A DNA stretch of 41,732 nt from Deltaproteobacteria bacterium (GTDB lineage Bacteria; Myxococcota_A; UBA9042; DTJE01), in NCBI GenBank assembly GCA_029555025.1, contig JAKPTZ010000155.1, positions 1-41,732 on the forward strand, written 5' to 3'. Of the stretch, positions 1 to 8,163 are shown one piece after another; the stretch's first letter is position 1, and the number at the start of each line of letters is the position of its first letter. Both the position numbers and the translations under genes were made by a program. Below the pieces are notes generated by a model. The model had not been told where the DNA came from. It saw only the letters and a program-made list of their open reading frames with translations, and did no database searches.

Positions 1-839
1 TGTGGGTGCGGCAGGCGGCGCTGGATGCATACGTGGGGGATTCGGAATCCGGGTACATCGCGTCCGCGGTTGGAACGGAATCGAAGCGGGCCTGGGGTTC
101 GATCAGGACGGTCTTTCCACCAAGAATAATGGATCCGTTAAGCCCGGAAGTGGGCAACACCTTTGAATGGTTGTGGAAAAACCGGGCCCAGGATCAGTAC
201 CGCTTTGAAGACGACGGCAACCGCATCTGGACATACATGGCCGCCGAGTGGTCGCAGGCGCTCCTGATACGGGGCGAGTGGGAACGGGCCTGGACGCTGA
301 TGAACGGGTTCCGTGCACAGGCGTCGCCGATTTTCGGATGGTGGGAGGAAAAGTACCTGAACACGGGCAAGGGCCGTGGCGACTCCCCGCATGGATGGGC
401 GGCCGCCGATTATGTTTCCTGGCTTCGGTCCATGCTTGTGCGCGAGGTTCATGCGCCGCTTCCCGACGCGGACGCCGCCCTGGTCGATCCCTCGACCGGA
501 GTCACGGTCGAACTGCTTGGCGGTGTGCCCCCGGAATGGTATGTGGTCGGGTCCCCGATCGTGTTTGAACGCGTGCCGACAACGTTTGGACGTCTTGATG
601 CCATGTCGGTTCAGACGGGCGAAGACGGTGCCAGGCATGTCGTTGCGGATTTCGAACTTCACCAGGCTTCGACCGGACCGGCCATGGACGAATTCGGCGT
701 CATGATTCGAATGCGGGGGGCGGTCGTCACGGAAGCCGCATGTGCCGAAGGAACAGTTGAATTTCAGGCGGACGGTGTCGTGGTCAGGGGCACCGACCAC
801 ATCGACTGCACGATCATCGTCGATCAGCCAGCCTCCTGA
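1..839 (+). CDS. C-terminal part of a six-hairpin glycosidase-like protein (5' truncated)
   Basis: The reading frame is open to the left edge of the window (a TGG codon precedes the first possible GTG at 6), so only the last ~278 residues are seen. Residues ~40-145 are Trp/Tyr-rich helices with the segments NTFEWLW, WTYMAAEWSQALL and SPHGWAAADYVSWLRSML. This pattern is typical of the last hairpins of (alpha/alpha)6-barrel glycoside hydrolases and lyases. Residues ~150-277 look like a beta-sandwich tail (alternating hydrophobic strands). Catalytic residues would lie upstream, so the family (GH15/65/133-like or other) cannot be decided. Its stop lies inside the 3' end of the convergent radical SAM gene, a 26-bp tail-to-tail overlap. 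The fold class is moderately supported; the substrate is unknown. Confidence 0.6.
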   Translation, partial: WVRQAALDAYVGDSESGYIASAVGTESKRAWGSIRTVFPPRIMDPLSPEVGNTFEWLWKNRAQDQYRFEDDGNRIWTYMAAEWSQALLIRGEWERAWTLMNGFRAQASPIFGWWEEKYLNTGKGRGDSPHGWAAADYVSWLRSMLVREVHAPLPDADAALVDPSTGVTVELLGGVPPEWYVVGSPIVFERVPTTFGRLDAMSVQTGEDGARHVVADFELHQASTGPAMDEFGVMIRMRGAVVTEAACAEGTVEFQADGVVVRGTDHIDCTIIVDQPAS

Positions 840-1815
840 CCGACTGGCCGCAGTTGCTTCCGATATCATCCTCGCGTGGATCCCCGATCGAAAGCACCGC
901 GTCAAAGCCGTTTTCGTTCAGCATTGTGGCAATCCTTTCAAGGTCTTCGCGATTAATGCCCGACATTCCGTTTTCCGCCCCGCGGGCCGTCGGATTCAGC
1001 GGGGTCAGCTTCACGCATGTGGTAACCGGATCGAACTGACGCAGGAGTTTGTGCGCGTCAAAAGGTACCGCTCTTCCAAGCGCGAAGTTCAGGATGACCT
1101 TTCTTTCGCCGTCCTGGAAGAACCGCGACGCGTAGTCCCGAATCCACTTGAACGGAAGAAGGCGCACCGCCGTCATGTCCTGGCGGAAGTCTTCGTCGGT
1201 GGTATTGATGGAGAATTGAAGCTGGAACCTTTTGCGAAAATGCCTGTCCCGGACGTCGATCAGGCGTTCGAACCAGTCTTCGGTTCCCCGGGGCGCCGTT
1301 GTCGCCACGCAGGCCCACAAGCCCGGGGAATTCACGGTCGCGGGAAGTCGTTCAATGGCGTCCAGGACGGCGCGGTTCAGGGCCGGCTCGCCCATCCGGG
1401 CAAAGTGTACCTTAAGCTTGCGGCACCTTTCGGCAAGGCCTGGATACATGTCGGTGACATGTCGAACCTGGGCCAGCATCTCGTCCGCCGAAAGGTTGCC
1501 ATGGTACCGGTGGGCCGCATCGCAGAAGCGACAACCCACGGGGCAGCCGAACTGCGTCGATACGTTGATGATCCACTTGTCGTGGCGTGGGTGGTTCCAG
1601 TCCAGTCCATCGACGAATTCGATCATGCTCGTGTCGTCACCCGGGCGGGTCCTGGCAACAAATATCGTTGCAACGGAAGGGTCTCCGCACGTGGATGCCA
1701 CTTCCAGTCCCTTTCGATTGAACGCTTTGCCTTCTGAAACGGCCCCTTCCGAGTCCTTTCTATCGTTGAAGTTAACTGGTGTCTGTTGGTCAGACGTCTG
1801 CCCAAACTGCATCAT
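814..1815 (-). CDS. RlmN/Cfr-like radical SAM protein lacking the first methyl-transfer Cys
   Basis: The protein has 333 residues. The radical SAM cluster motif CPVGCRFC puts Cys at 91, 95 and 98. Other RlmN landmarks follow: an MGEP motif (HFARMGEPALN), FSINTTDEDFR, KLTPLNPT and a C-terminal NCGQ. In RlmN and Cfr two extra cysteines (E. coli C118 and C355) carry the methyl transfer to adenosine of rRNA/tRNA. C355 has a counterpart at C322, but the C118 position, seven residues before the first cluster Cys, is Asn84 (IINVSTQFGC). The N-terminal domain is also shorter than in RlmN. A normal m2A methylation cycle is therefore doubtful, and this is better called an RlmN-like protein of unknown reaction. 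It is the last gene of a three-gene operon. Its ATG at 1815 overlaps the previous stop as ATGA; a second ATG at 1812 is better spaced from GGGAGG. Confidence 0.8.
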   Translation of the reverse strand: MMQFGQTSDQQTPVNFNDRKDSEGAVSEGKAFNRKGLEVASTCGDPSVATIFVARTRPGDDTSMIEFVDGLDWNHPRHDKWIINVSTQFGCPVGCRFCDAAHRYHGNLSADEMLAQVRHVTDMYPGLAERCRKLKVHFARMGEPALNRAVLDAIERLPATVNSPGLWACVATTAPRGTEDWFERLIDVRDRHFRKRFQLQFSINTTDEDFRQDMTAVRLLPFKWIRDYASRFFQDGERKVILNFALGRAVPFDAHKLLRQFDPVTTCVKLTPLNPTARGAENGMSGINREDLERIATMLNENGFDAVLSIGDPREDDIGSNCGQSVRRLADRR

Positions 1816-2669
1816 GCCTCCCTGGTTATTGATATAAATGAAGAAAATGCTGCCGCGCGGCCATCCGCCATGGCAGGCAGCACATATCGGTCGGTGGTTC
1901 GGTTCATGTCGCCGGCCGTCAGGATTCCCCGCGTGCCGGGCGGGCAGTCGAGCCTGATTTCGTCAATTCTTGATTCGCGCCCGATGCAGAATACGGCAAG
2001 GTTGCCGGTCCATTCGCCGCCATCTTCCTGAAGCAGCCTGACGGTACCCGCGTCCTCGGCCGCGCGGCAGACGGCGGTGCCCGCAAGCACCCGAACTTCA
2101 CTTGTCGAGAGTTCGCCAAGCAGGGCCGCGCAGGCCCTGGGAGCCTCGGCCCGCGATAGCAGCGTGACCGCCGCCCCGCGATCGGCCAGGTTCAGCGCGG
2201 TATCCACGGCGGCTTCGCCGGAACCGACGACAGCGGCCCGAAGCCCTTCAAGACGCGATGGAAGACCGGCGGCGTCGCGCCGGATGAACGGGCCGTGGGG
2301 CAGGGCAACCGGAAATGGCCTGGGCCTGGTTCCGACGGCAAGCACGACCGCGTGGGCAGAAACGATTTCCCGGGAAGTTGTGATCAGGAAGTCTTTTTCC
2401 TTTCCGGCAACTGCAAGCACTTTCGACATGAGGCGCGGAATCCGCGCTTCGGAAAGCTGGATTTCACACGCACGCGCCCATTCCGATCCCGATATCCCGC
2501 CCGGGTATCCCGGCAGGTTGTCAAGGCGTCTTGCCGCGTGTACAAGCCCGCCGACCGGCCCTTCCGAGACCAGCAAAGGCGAAAGGCCCAGGCGAACCGC
2601 TTCCAGGCAGGCGGCAATCCCGGCCGGACCGGCCCCGACGATGGCGATATCGATCGATTCACGCTTCAT
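1812..2669 (-). CDS. Thioredoxin-reductase-like FAD/NAD(P) oxidoreductase without a CxxC
   Basis: This 285-residue flavoprotein has an N-terminal FAD dinucleotide-binding motif (VGAGPAG, residues 11-17), a second nucleotide-binding motif VGSGEAAVD near the middle, and the C-terminal FAD motif TAGDMN followed by a helix, as in the thioredoxin reductase / AhpF fold. The redox-active CxxC of true thioredoxin reductases is missing, so electrons probably leave through a partner or directly from FAD, as in ferredoxin-NADP reductase-type relatives. An AAGGG ribosome site precedes the ATG at 2669. The gene overlaps the upstream cysteine hydrolase by 11 bp and the downstream RlmN-like gene by 4 bp, so the three are almost certainly co-translated. 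A role as electron donor for the radical SAM protein's [4Fe-4S] cluster is an attractive inference, not shown. Confidence 0.85.
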   Translation of the reverse strand: MKRESIDIAIVGAGPAGIAACLEAVRLGLSPLLVSEGPVGGLVHAARRLDNLPGYPGGISGSEWARACEIQLSEARIPRLMSKVLAVAGKEKDFLITTSREIVSAHAVVLAVGTRPRPFPVALPHGPFIRRDAAGLPSRLEGLRAAVVGSGEAAVDTALNLADRGAAVTLLSRAEAPRACAALLGELSTSEVRVLAGTAVCRAAEDAGTVRLLQEDGGEWTGNLAVFCIGRESRIDEIRLDCPPGTRGILTAGDMNRTTDRYVLPAMADGRAAAFSSFISITREA

Positions 2670-3363
2670 CGGAACCCTTGAAACCGGAAATCAGGAATCG
2701 CAGCGTTTCGTCGGTTGTCCTTATGAAAGCGTGGCCGCTGCCCAGGCACCTGATTGCTGCGCAGTGATCCGCGCGCTCACGGGCCGCGCAGGCGTCCGAC
2801 ACGACAACCGGCACGATACTGTGACGGGCCAGGCCGAGCGCGGTCGAAAGGATGCACAGGTTTGTCTGGACGCCCGCCACGAAAAGGACATCGACCCCGG
2901 CGAGCACATCGGGAATGCCATCGCTGAAGGCATCATGCCGGCACTTCTCAAGCGGCTGTCCGTCCTTCATGTGTCCGGAAAGACCGGGCATCATTTCGGA
3001 AAGCGGGTCGTCCGGGGTCAGGGGGCGGGGAAAGAACTCCGGTATTGTCCCCCGGGGACGATCCGGTCTTTCTATGTGCCTGGTGAAGACGACCGGCAGA
3101 TCCATGGCGCGGAAGGTTGCTGCAAGCAGCAGGATGTTGGCCATTACGTGATCGCTGCCATGAAGCCTGGCCGGTGAAATCGGATCAAGGAAGATGCGCT
3201 GGGCGTCAATTATCGCCAGGCCAGGGCGGCGCACAGCGAATTCGATGTGCCGGCCCCGAAGATGTCCTTCATGCTCGCAGAACTGGGAACCTTCAGGCCG
3301 GTCATCATGATAATCGACGGCACCTTTGGCTTGATCTTTCGAATTGGTTGAAAAAATTGACAT
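2659..3363 (-). CDS. Isochorismatase/nicotinamidase-family cysteine hydrolase
   Basis: The protein has 234 residues. The catalytic triad of the family is complete: Asp53 in LAIIDAQ, Lys140 in PLEKCRHDAF and Cys170 in GVQTNLCILSTA. This fold hydrolyses amides and related C-N bonds (nicotinamidase, N-carbamoylsarcosine amidase, ureidoacrylate hydrolase). The lid residues do not let me choose a substrate. An extra ~40-residue polar N-terminus with a Cys/His pair (FCEHEGH) precedes the first strand and is unusual. It is the first gene of a three-gene operon, overlapping the flavoprotein gene by 11 bp. The ATG at 3363 has only a weak GGATGG upstream, so a later start is possible but would remove little of the fold. 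Confidence 0.85.
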   Translation of the reverse strand: MSIFSTNSKDQAKGAVDYHDDRPEGSQFCEHEGHLRGRHIEFAVRRPGLAIIDAQRIFLDPISPARLHGSDHVMANILLLAATFRAMDLPVVFTRHIERPDRPRGTIPEFFPRPLTPDDPLSEMMPGLSGHMKDGQPLEKCRHDAFSDGIPDVLAGVDVLFVAGVQTNLCILSTALGLARHSIVPVVVSDACAARERADHCAAIRCLGSGHAFIRTTDETLRFLISGFKGSDEA

Positions 3364-3380
3364 GACAGACCATCCGTTTC

Positions 3381-3401
3381 AAGAAAACGCGTAAAAACGC
3401 G
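3381..3401 (-). terminator. Short hairpin plus T-rich tract after the GH43 gene
   Basis: On the minus strand a CGCGT / ACGCG stem (3401-3397 with 3392-3388) and TTTT loop are followed by TTTTCTT. This resembles a small Rho-independent terminator for the GH43-like gene that ends at 3496. It sits only 18 bp before the cysteine hydrolase ATG, so it could also act as a leader attenuator for that operon. The stem is only 5 bp. Confidence 0.35.
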
Positions 3402-3428
3402 CCTTTGGCTGGATGGCCCGCCAGGGGG

Positions 3429-3457
3429 CCTGACATTGCCGAAAGCGTTATGTCAGG
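3429..3457. repeat. 8-bp inverted repeat CCTGACAT...ATGTCAGG
   Basis: A perfect inverted repeat with 13 bases between the arms lies in the gap between the GH43-like gene and the three-gene operon. It could be part of the GH43 transcript end or an operator for the operon starting at 3363. On the plus strand it is followed by ACTCTTTT. The role is not decidable from sequence. Confidence 0.35.
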
Positions 3458-3495
3458 ACTCTTTTACCAGACAGCGGGATGCGAATCAAGGGTGG

Positions 3496-4503
3496 TCACG
3501 GCTGCTCGACGTTGACGCGCCCCAGTTCGTCGAACCACAGCGGACCGTACCTGACAAGGCGGTCTTCACCCTGATCGGGTGTTGTCTTGGTGTGATAGAA
3601 CATCAACGGATTTCCCGTCGCGTCATAAGTCACGCTGTGGTGCCCCGGGCCCCAGAATTCGCTTTCCGGATTCTTTTGCAGGATGGGGTTCCTGGGATCG
3701 CGGACATACGGTCCCATCGGGTTGGTGGCGGTTGCCACGCCGATCGCGTATTCGGCGGTGAAGCAGTCGTTGCCCGAATACATCAGGTGGAACACACCAT
3801 CATGCTCCAGTACCCAGGTTCCTTCCCGGATGAAGCCTTCCCAGGAATTCAGGTCAGGTTCAATCATGACCAGCGGCTTGCCGGAAACCGACACGAAATC
3901 GGGCATTTCCTGGGCATGGACGGTTGAAGCCGGCGTGAAGGCGTTATGGAAAAGGATTCTCTGGCCGCCGGCCGTCTGCAGAACAAAGGCGTCGATCGCC
4001 AGGTCGTCGTAGTCAAGGAAGAGGTCATTGACAAGCTGGCCGTCGCCGACCCCGCCATATCCGTTGCCGACAAGGGGATGGTCATATACATCGACGAATG
4101 GCCCCAGCGGGTCGTTGGCGACCGCCACGCCAATGCGGCAGTTGGCCGAGTAGTACAGGAAGAATTTGTCTCCCGCCGGCTCCACGTGCGGTGCCCAGAT
4201 GCCGCAAAGGTTTCCTTCGGTCTGCCAGTCCTGCGTCGGCGCCCAGATCGTGGGGCCCTGGGTCCAGTTTGTCAGGTCATCCGAGTACCAGACCTGCAAA
4301 TCCACCTGGGAATGGGTCGCGTAAAGGTACCATGTGCAGCCGACGCGAATGACGTGCGGGTCCGCCATCCAGCCTTCGTCCGGTATTGGAAGCAACTGAT
4401 GGAATTGATATTCCAGATCGGTGTCGCAGTAATGGACACCATTATCGCATGCCAGGAAGATGGCAGTCGCGGCAGGCATCAGCAGCAGCAAGGTCTTGTT
4501 CAC
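3496..4503 (-). CDS. GH43-like five-bladed beta-propeller glycosidase lipoprotein
   Basis: The protein has 335 residues, starting at GTG 4503, which has a strong GGGGGGA site 5 bases upstream. The N-terminus is a short hydrophobic signal ending in IFLAC (Cys19), an acceptable lipobox, so the protein is probably an exported lipoprotein. The propeller has the three acidic residues expected of family GH43/clan F: Asp48 (WMADPH, likely base), Asp171 (AIDAFVL, likely pKa modulator) and Glu227 (IREGTWV, likely acid), plus repeated blade motifs such as WYLYATHS and FHLMYSG. Family members release arabinose or xylose from plant-type polysaccharides. Linkage specificity cannot be read here. It is transcribed divergently from the glycyl radical gene, 110 bp away. 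Confidence 0.8.
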   Translation of the reverse strand: MNKTLLLLMPAATAIFLACDNGVHYCDTDLEYQFHQLLPIPDEGWMADPHVIRVGCTWYLYATHSQVDLQVWYSDDLTNWTQGPTIWAPTQDWQTEGNLCGIWAPHVEPAGDKFFLYYSANCRIGVAVANDPLGPFVDVYDHPLVGNGYGGVGDGQLVNDLFLDYDDLAIDAFVLQTAGGQRILFHNAFTPASTVHAQEMPDFVSVSGKPLVMIEPDLNSWEGFIREGTWVLEHDGVFHLMYSGNDCFTAEYAIGVATATNPMGPYVRDPRNPILQKNPESEFWGPGHHSVTYDATGNPLMFYHTKTTPDQGEDRLVRYGPLWFDELGRVNVEQP

Positions 4504-4613
4504 TTGAGTCCCCCCTTTATCCTTCGGTACGGCCCTGGCCGGCCGAATCAGCATAGCACACTGCGCTTCCGGGTATTACAATCGTGCGGTCACGGTCAAT
4601 CCCAGGGGGTTTC

Positions 4614-7124
4614 ATGGCAGCCATCAACGAATCAAGGCCGGGCTTGAAGGAGCCGTACAACCTGTCACCAAGGATCGGGTGGCTGCGCGATTATTACTTC
4701 AAGGGCACGGATCGCAAGTGGAACAACGAGTTCACGGCGTGGACGACCGGGACGCCATGGGACGTCTGTTTTCAGGAAATGACGTACTACATCGTTCCCG
4801 AGGTCTATTTCCTGATGCAGGCCTTGCGTGGCTCGTACCGCCAGGGCGCGCGGGAAGTTCCCCTTGATGCCGACTTCTGGAACTGGAGCCTTCCCGAAAG
4901 GCGGGCGTGGTTCGTCCGCAAGGTGATGGTTGACATGGTTCCGCAGGAGATCCTTCCAGGGGACCTTGTCTGCGGGGCGCGGTTCAACATACAGACGTCG
5001 CTGTGCCTGAACCGCGACGAGGCGGCCGAATACGACAGGCTGCTGATTGGTCCGAACGGCGCCCGCGCCACCATGAAGCGCTTTCACGACCACGGGTATG
5101 GAAACAGCGGCGCGACCAGCGGCCACCTGGTTCCCGGATATGAAAGGATGCTGAAGATCGGCTGGCGTGGAATTCATCAGGAGATCGAAGGGCACTACCA
5201 GGCGCTTTCACCGGAAGACAAGGCCGGCCCCCGGGGGTGCCAGCTTCGAGCGATGATGACCGCCGCCACGATGCCGCGTGACGTCGGCGTGAAGTATGCG
5301 GCGCGTTGCCGTGAACTGGCCGCCGTCGAACCGGATGAAGGCCGGCGCGCGGAACTTGCTGCCATGGCGTCCAACCTCGACCACGTCCCCTGGGAACCGC
5401 CCACGACGTTCTGGCAGGCGCTGCAGGCCTTGTGGCTTGGGCACATGCTGGTCATGAGCGATGAAAATTATCCCGGCCCCGGCGTGTCGTTCGGCAGGTT
5501 TGACCAGTACATGCTGCCGTACTGGCAGCGATCGATTGCCGAAGGGATGGATCGCGAATTCGGCAAGGAACTGTTGAAGTGCTTCTGGGTTCACTGCAAC
5601 ACCGCCTACGATGCGCAGATCAGAAGCGGCAATCAGGGAATCACGGCCGGGTTCGGACAATTGATAACCCTGTCCGGAATGGGTGCCGACGGCCGGGACA
5701 TGACGAACGACTTCACTTACGCGGTCCTGGAAGTCATCGACGAGATGTCCCCGATACTTGAACCGAAGCCGAACGTCAGGCTGCATCGGGGTACGCCGCC
5801 GGAATTGATGGACAAGATCGTCCAGATGATTTCGGACAGCCAGGGCGCGCCCTTCCTGCTGAATTTCGATGAACGTTCCATGGCGGGAATGCTTCGCCAG
5901 GCTGAACTTGCAGGCATGAAGGACAGGATCAACCTGGACAACGTCCACGAATATGCCCCGGTCGGGTGTCTGGAGAACACGATGGTCGGCAACGACCGGT
6001 CAGGGACCGTTGACAACAACCTGAACCTGGTCAAGGCGGTCGAACTGGCCATTAATGGCGGGCGCGACCTGCTGCCTTACGTTGACCAGATAACAGGCGT
6101 CGCGGAACCGGTGACCCAGGATGGGCCGGATACCGGAGATGCGACGACTTTCAGTGATTTCGAGGAATTCTGGGCCGCGTACGAGCGGCAGACCGCCTAT
6201 ATCATTGATCGTTGCGCAAGCACTTACGAGGCGTCGGAAAGTGTAAGGGCCCGATTCTTTCAGACGCCTTATCTGTCCTGCCTGGTGGCCGGCTGCGCGG
6301 AAAAGGGGCGTGACATCAACCAGGGTGCCGCCGAAATCAACCTGACCACGCTGGAAGCCGTCACCTTCGCGACGACGGTCGATTCGTTGCTGGCGGTCAA
6401 GTACCTGGTCTTCGATCGGAAGATCTGCACGATGGGGAAGTTGATCGATGCCCTGCGCGCGAACTGGGCCGGGCACGAGGTTCTTCAGGCACAGGCCAGG
6501 AACAAGGCGCCCAAGTACGGTCGTGACGATGACGAAGCCGATGCGATGGCGGTTCGTGTCATGAACCTGTGGTGCGACGGGGCATGGAAGCATGTCACGA
6601 AATCCACCGGCCGGCGGTTCCGCCCGGGGATGCTTTCATGGAATTACTGGGCCGGGGACGGGTATGTGGTGGTTGCCACCCCGGACGGTCGCCCGCGTGG
6701 ACAGTTCCTTTCAAACGCGATCTGTCCCAGCAACGGGGCCGACATCAACGGGCCGACCTCGAACAGCAACAGCGTGGGCAAGGCCCTGGGCGGAAAGTCC
6801 GAAGATCAGGTCGGGAACTACCGTGGATACGTCAACCTGCTGCCAAACGGCGCCAGTCACACCATCACGTTCCACCCGGCCGTCATCCAGGATCCGGAGC
6901 ATTGCGAAAAGTTCAAGTCGTTCCTGCACGGATACATGGAAAACGGCGGCACGGCCCTGCAGATCAACATCCTGGATCCGGACATGCTCAGGATGGCCCA
7001 GAAGCATCCGCAGGATTATCGGCACCTGCTTGTGCGCGTCACCGGGTACAACGCGTACTTCGTAAGCATCGGGCGCGAACTGCAGAACGAGGTGATTGCC
7101 AGGATGAGTCACCAGCGCTTCTAG
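4614..7124 (+). CDS. Glycyl radical enzyme (pyruvate formate-lyase superfamily), substrate unknown
   Basis: The protein has 836 residues, taking ATG 4614 behind AGGGGG. It has the PFL-like 10-stranded barrel and a C-terminal glycine radical domain. The radical Gly is Gly811 in RVTGYNAYF, followed by the usual IGRELQNEVIAR helix. The thiyl Cys is Cys452 in PVGCLENT, with Glu454 two residues on. As I recall, diol/glycerol dehydratases, choline lyase and isethionate lyase read GCVEP here, while 4-hydroxyphenylacetate decarboxylase reads GCLET, so this protein may lie nearer the arylacetate decarboxylases or in an uncharacterised clade. No small HpdC-type subunit is present nearby. The activase follows 24 bp downstream, which fits a self-contained anaerobic module. 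It acts in the cytoplasm and is destroyed by oxygen when active. The family is certain; the reaction is not. Confidence 0.93.
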   Translation: MAAINESRPGLKEPYNLSPRIGWLRDYYFKGTDRKWNNEFTAWTTGTPWDVCFQEMTYYIVPEVYFLMQALRGSYRQGAREVPLDADFWNWSLPERRAWFVRKVMVDMVPQEILPGDLVCGARFNIQTSLCLNRDEAAEYDRLLIGPNGARATMKRFHDHGYGNSGATSGHLVPGYERMLKIGWRGIHQEIEGHYQALSPEDKAGPRGCQLRAMMTAATMPRDVGVKYAARCRELAAVEPDEGRRAELAAMASNLDHVPWEPPTTFWQALQALWLGHMLVMSDENYPGPGVSFGRFDQYMLPYWQRSIAEGMDREFGKELLKCFWVHCNTAYDAQIRSGNQGITAGFGQLITLSGMGADGRDMTNDFTYAVLEVIDEMSPILEPKPNVRLHRGTPPELMDKIVQMISDSQGAPFLLNFDERSMAGMLRQAELAGMKDRINLDNVHEYAPVGCLENTMVGNDRSGTVDNNLNLVKAVELAINGGRDLLPYVDQITGVAEPVTQDGPDTGDATTFSDFEEFWAAYERQTAYIIDRCASTYEASESVRARFFQTPYLSCLVAGCAEKGRDINQGAAEINLTTLEAVTFATTVDSLLAVKYLVFDRKICTMGKLIDALRANWAGHEVLQAQARNKAPKYGRDDDEADAMAVRVMNLWCDGAWKHVTKSTGRRFRPGMLSWNYWAGDGYVVVATPDGRPRGQFLSNAICPSNGADINGPTSNSNSVGKALGGKSEDQVGNYRGYVNLLPNGASHTITFHPAVIQDPEHCEKFKSFLHGYMENGGTALQINILDPDMLRMAQKHPQDYRHLLVRVTGYNAYFVSIGRELQNEVIARMSHQRF

Positions 7125-7148
7125 GAACCCAGGTGCCCCGGGGCTTGT

Positions 7149-8150
7149 ATGGGCGGACTGGAAGCGTCCGCTTCAATTGTGTCGGATGAAATCATGAAGG
7201 ATGGCCTGGTGCTTGAAATCCAGCGGATGTCAACGGAAGACGGGCCCGGTCTGCGGACAACCGTGTTCCTGAAGGGCTGTCCGCTGCGCTGCTCGTGGTG
7301 CCACAACCCGGAAAGCATCAGTCCGCAGCCGGAGTTGCAGTGGATTCCGGTTCGTTGCATCGAATGCGGAACGTGCGTTGGATTTTGCAGCCGCGGCGCT
7401 TTGTCACGCGGTGTCGAAGGTGTGGTCATCGACAGGGGTGCATGTGCCGGATGCGGGGCCTGCGCCGATGCCTGTCCGACCAACGCGCTGGAGATCTGGG
7501 GGCGCCGGATGACCGCCCAGGCCCTTGTCCGCGAGGTCGCGAAGGACGCCGCATACTTTTCCCGATCCGGCGGCGGGGTCACCCTTTCAGGCGGCGAGGC
7601 GACGGCCCAGTCGGAATTCTGCATGGACGTGCTGCGGGGCCTGCGCGCATCCGGGTTGAACACCGCACTGGACACATGCGGCCTTTGCAGGCCCGAAACA
7701 TTGCAGGCGATGCTGCCTTTGTGCGACGTCGTTCTTTATGACGTCAAGATGATCGATTCGAACCTTCACCGCCAGTTCTGCGGGGCTTCAAACGAAGTCA
7801 TCCTTGAAAACCTGCGCCTTGTCGCGAGCGCGGTTGTCGGATCCGCCGGTGCAACAAGCCTGTGGGTGCGAACCCCGCTGATCCCCGGGGCGACAGCGAC
7901 GATTGATAACATGAAGGCCGTCGGGGGCTTCCTGGCGACCCTGCCGCCGGGGTCGGTTTCCCGTTGGGACCTGTGCGCGTTCAACCATCTTGGACGGGAC
8001 AAGTACGTCCGACTGGGTATCGACTGGCTGTATCGGGATATGCCACTGATGACCGCTGCTGAACTTGATGCAATGAAGGCGGCGGCGCAGTCGTCCGGTG
8101 TCGATCCCGCGATTGTCCGGACTTCCGGTGCCACCAGGCTTCAGGAATGA
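7149..8150 (+). CDS. Glycyl radical enzyme activase (radical SAM, two extra 4Fe-4S clusters)
   Basis: The protein has 333 residues. The radical SAM motif CPLRCSWC gives Cys44, 48 and 51. It is followed by a ferredoxin-like insert with two CxxCxxCxxxC sets (Cys70-80, starting CIECGTC, and Cys99-109, starting CAGCGAC), and then the GGE motif (TLSGGEAT). This is the layout of activases for hydroxyphenylacetate decarboxylase, glycerol dehydratase and choline lyase, and differs from PflA, which lacks the insert. It abstracts H from the target glycine (Gly811 of the preceding protein) using S-adenosylmethionine. A later start at ATG 7194 (MKDGLVLEIQ) would align better with family N-termini. The gene lies 24 bp after the enzyme and 13 bp before the next gene, so one operon is likely. 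Confidence 0.93.
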   Translation: MGGLEASASIVSDEIMKDGLVLEIQRMSTEDGPGLRTTVFLKGCPLRCSWCHNPESISPQPELQWIPVRCIECGTCVGFCSRGALSRGVEGVVIDRGACAGCGACADACPTNALEIWGRRMTAQALVREVAKDAAYFSRSGGGVTLSGGEATAQSEFCMDVLRGLRASGLNTALDTCGLCRPETLQAMLPLCDVVLYDVKMIDSNLHRQFCGASNEVILENLRLVASAVVGSAGATSLWVRTPLIPGATATIDNMKAVGGFLATLPPGSVSRWDLCAFNHLGRDKYVRLGIDWLYRDMPLMTAAELDAMKAAAQSSGVDPAIVRTSGATRLQE

Positions 8151-8163
8151 TTGGGGGATGATT

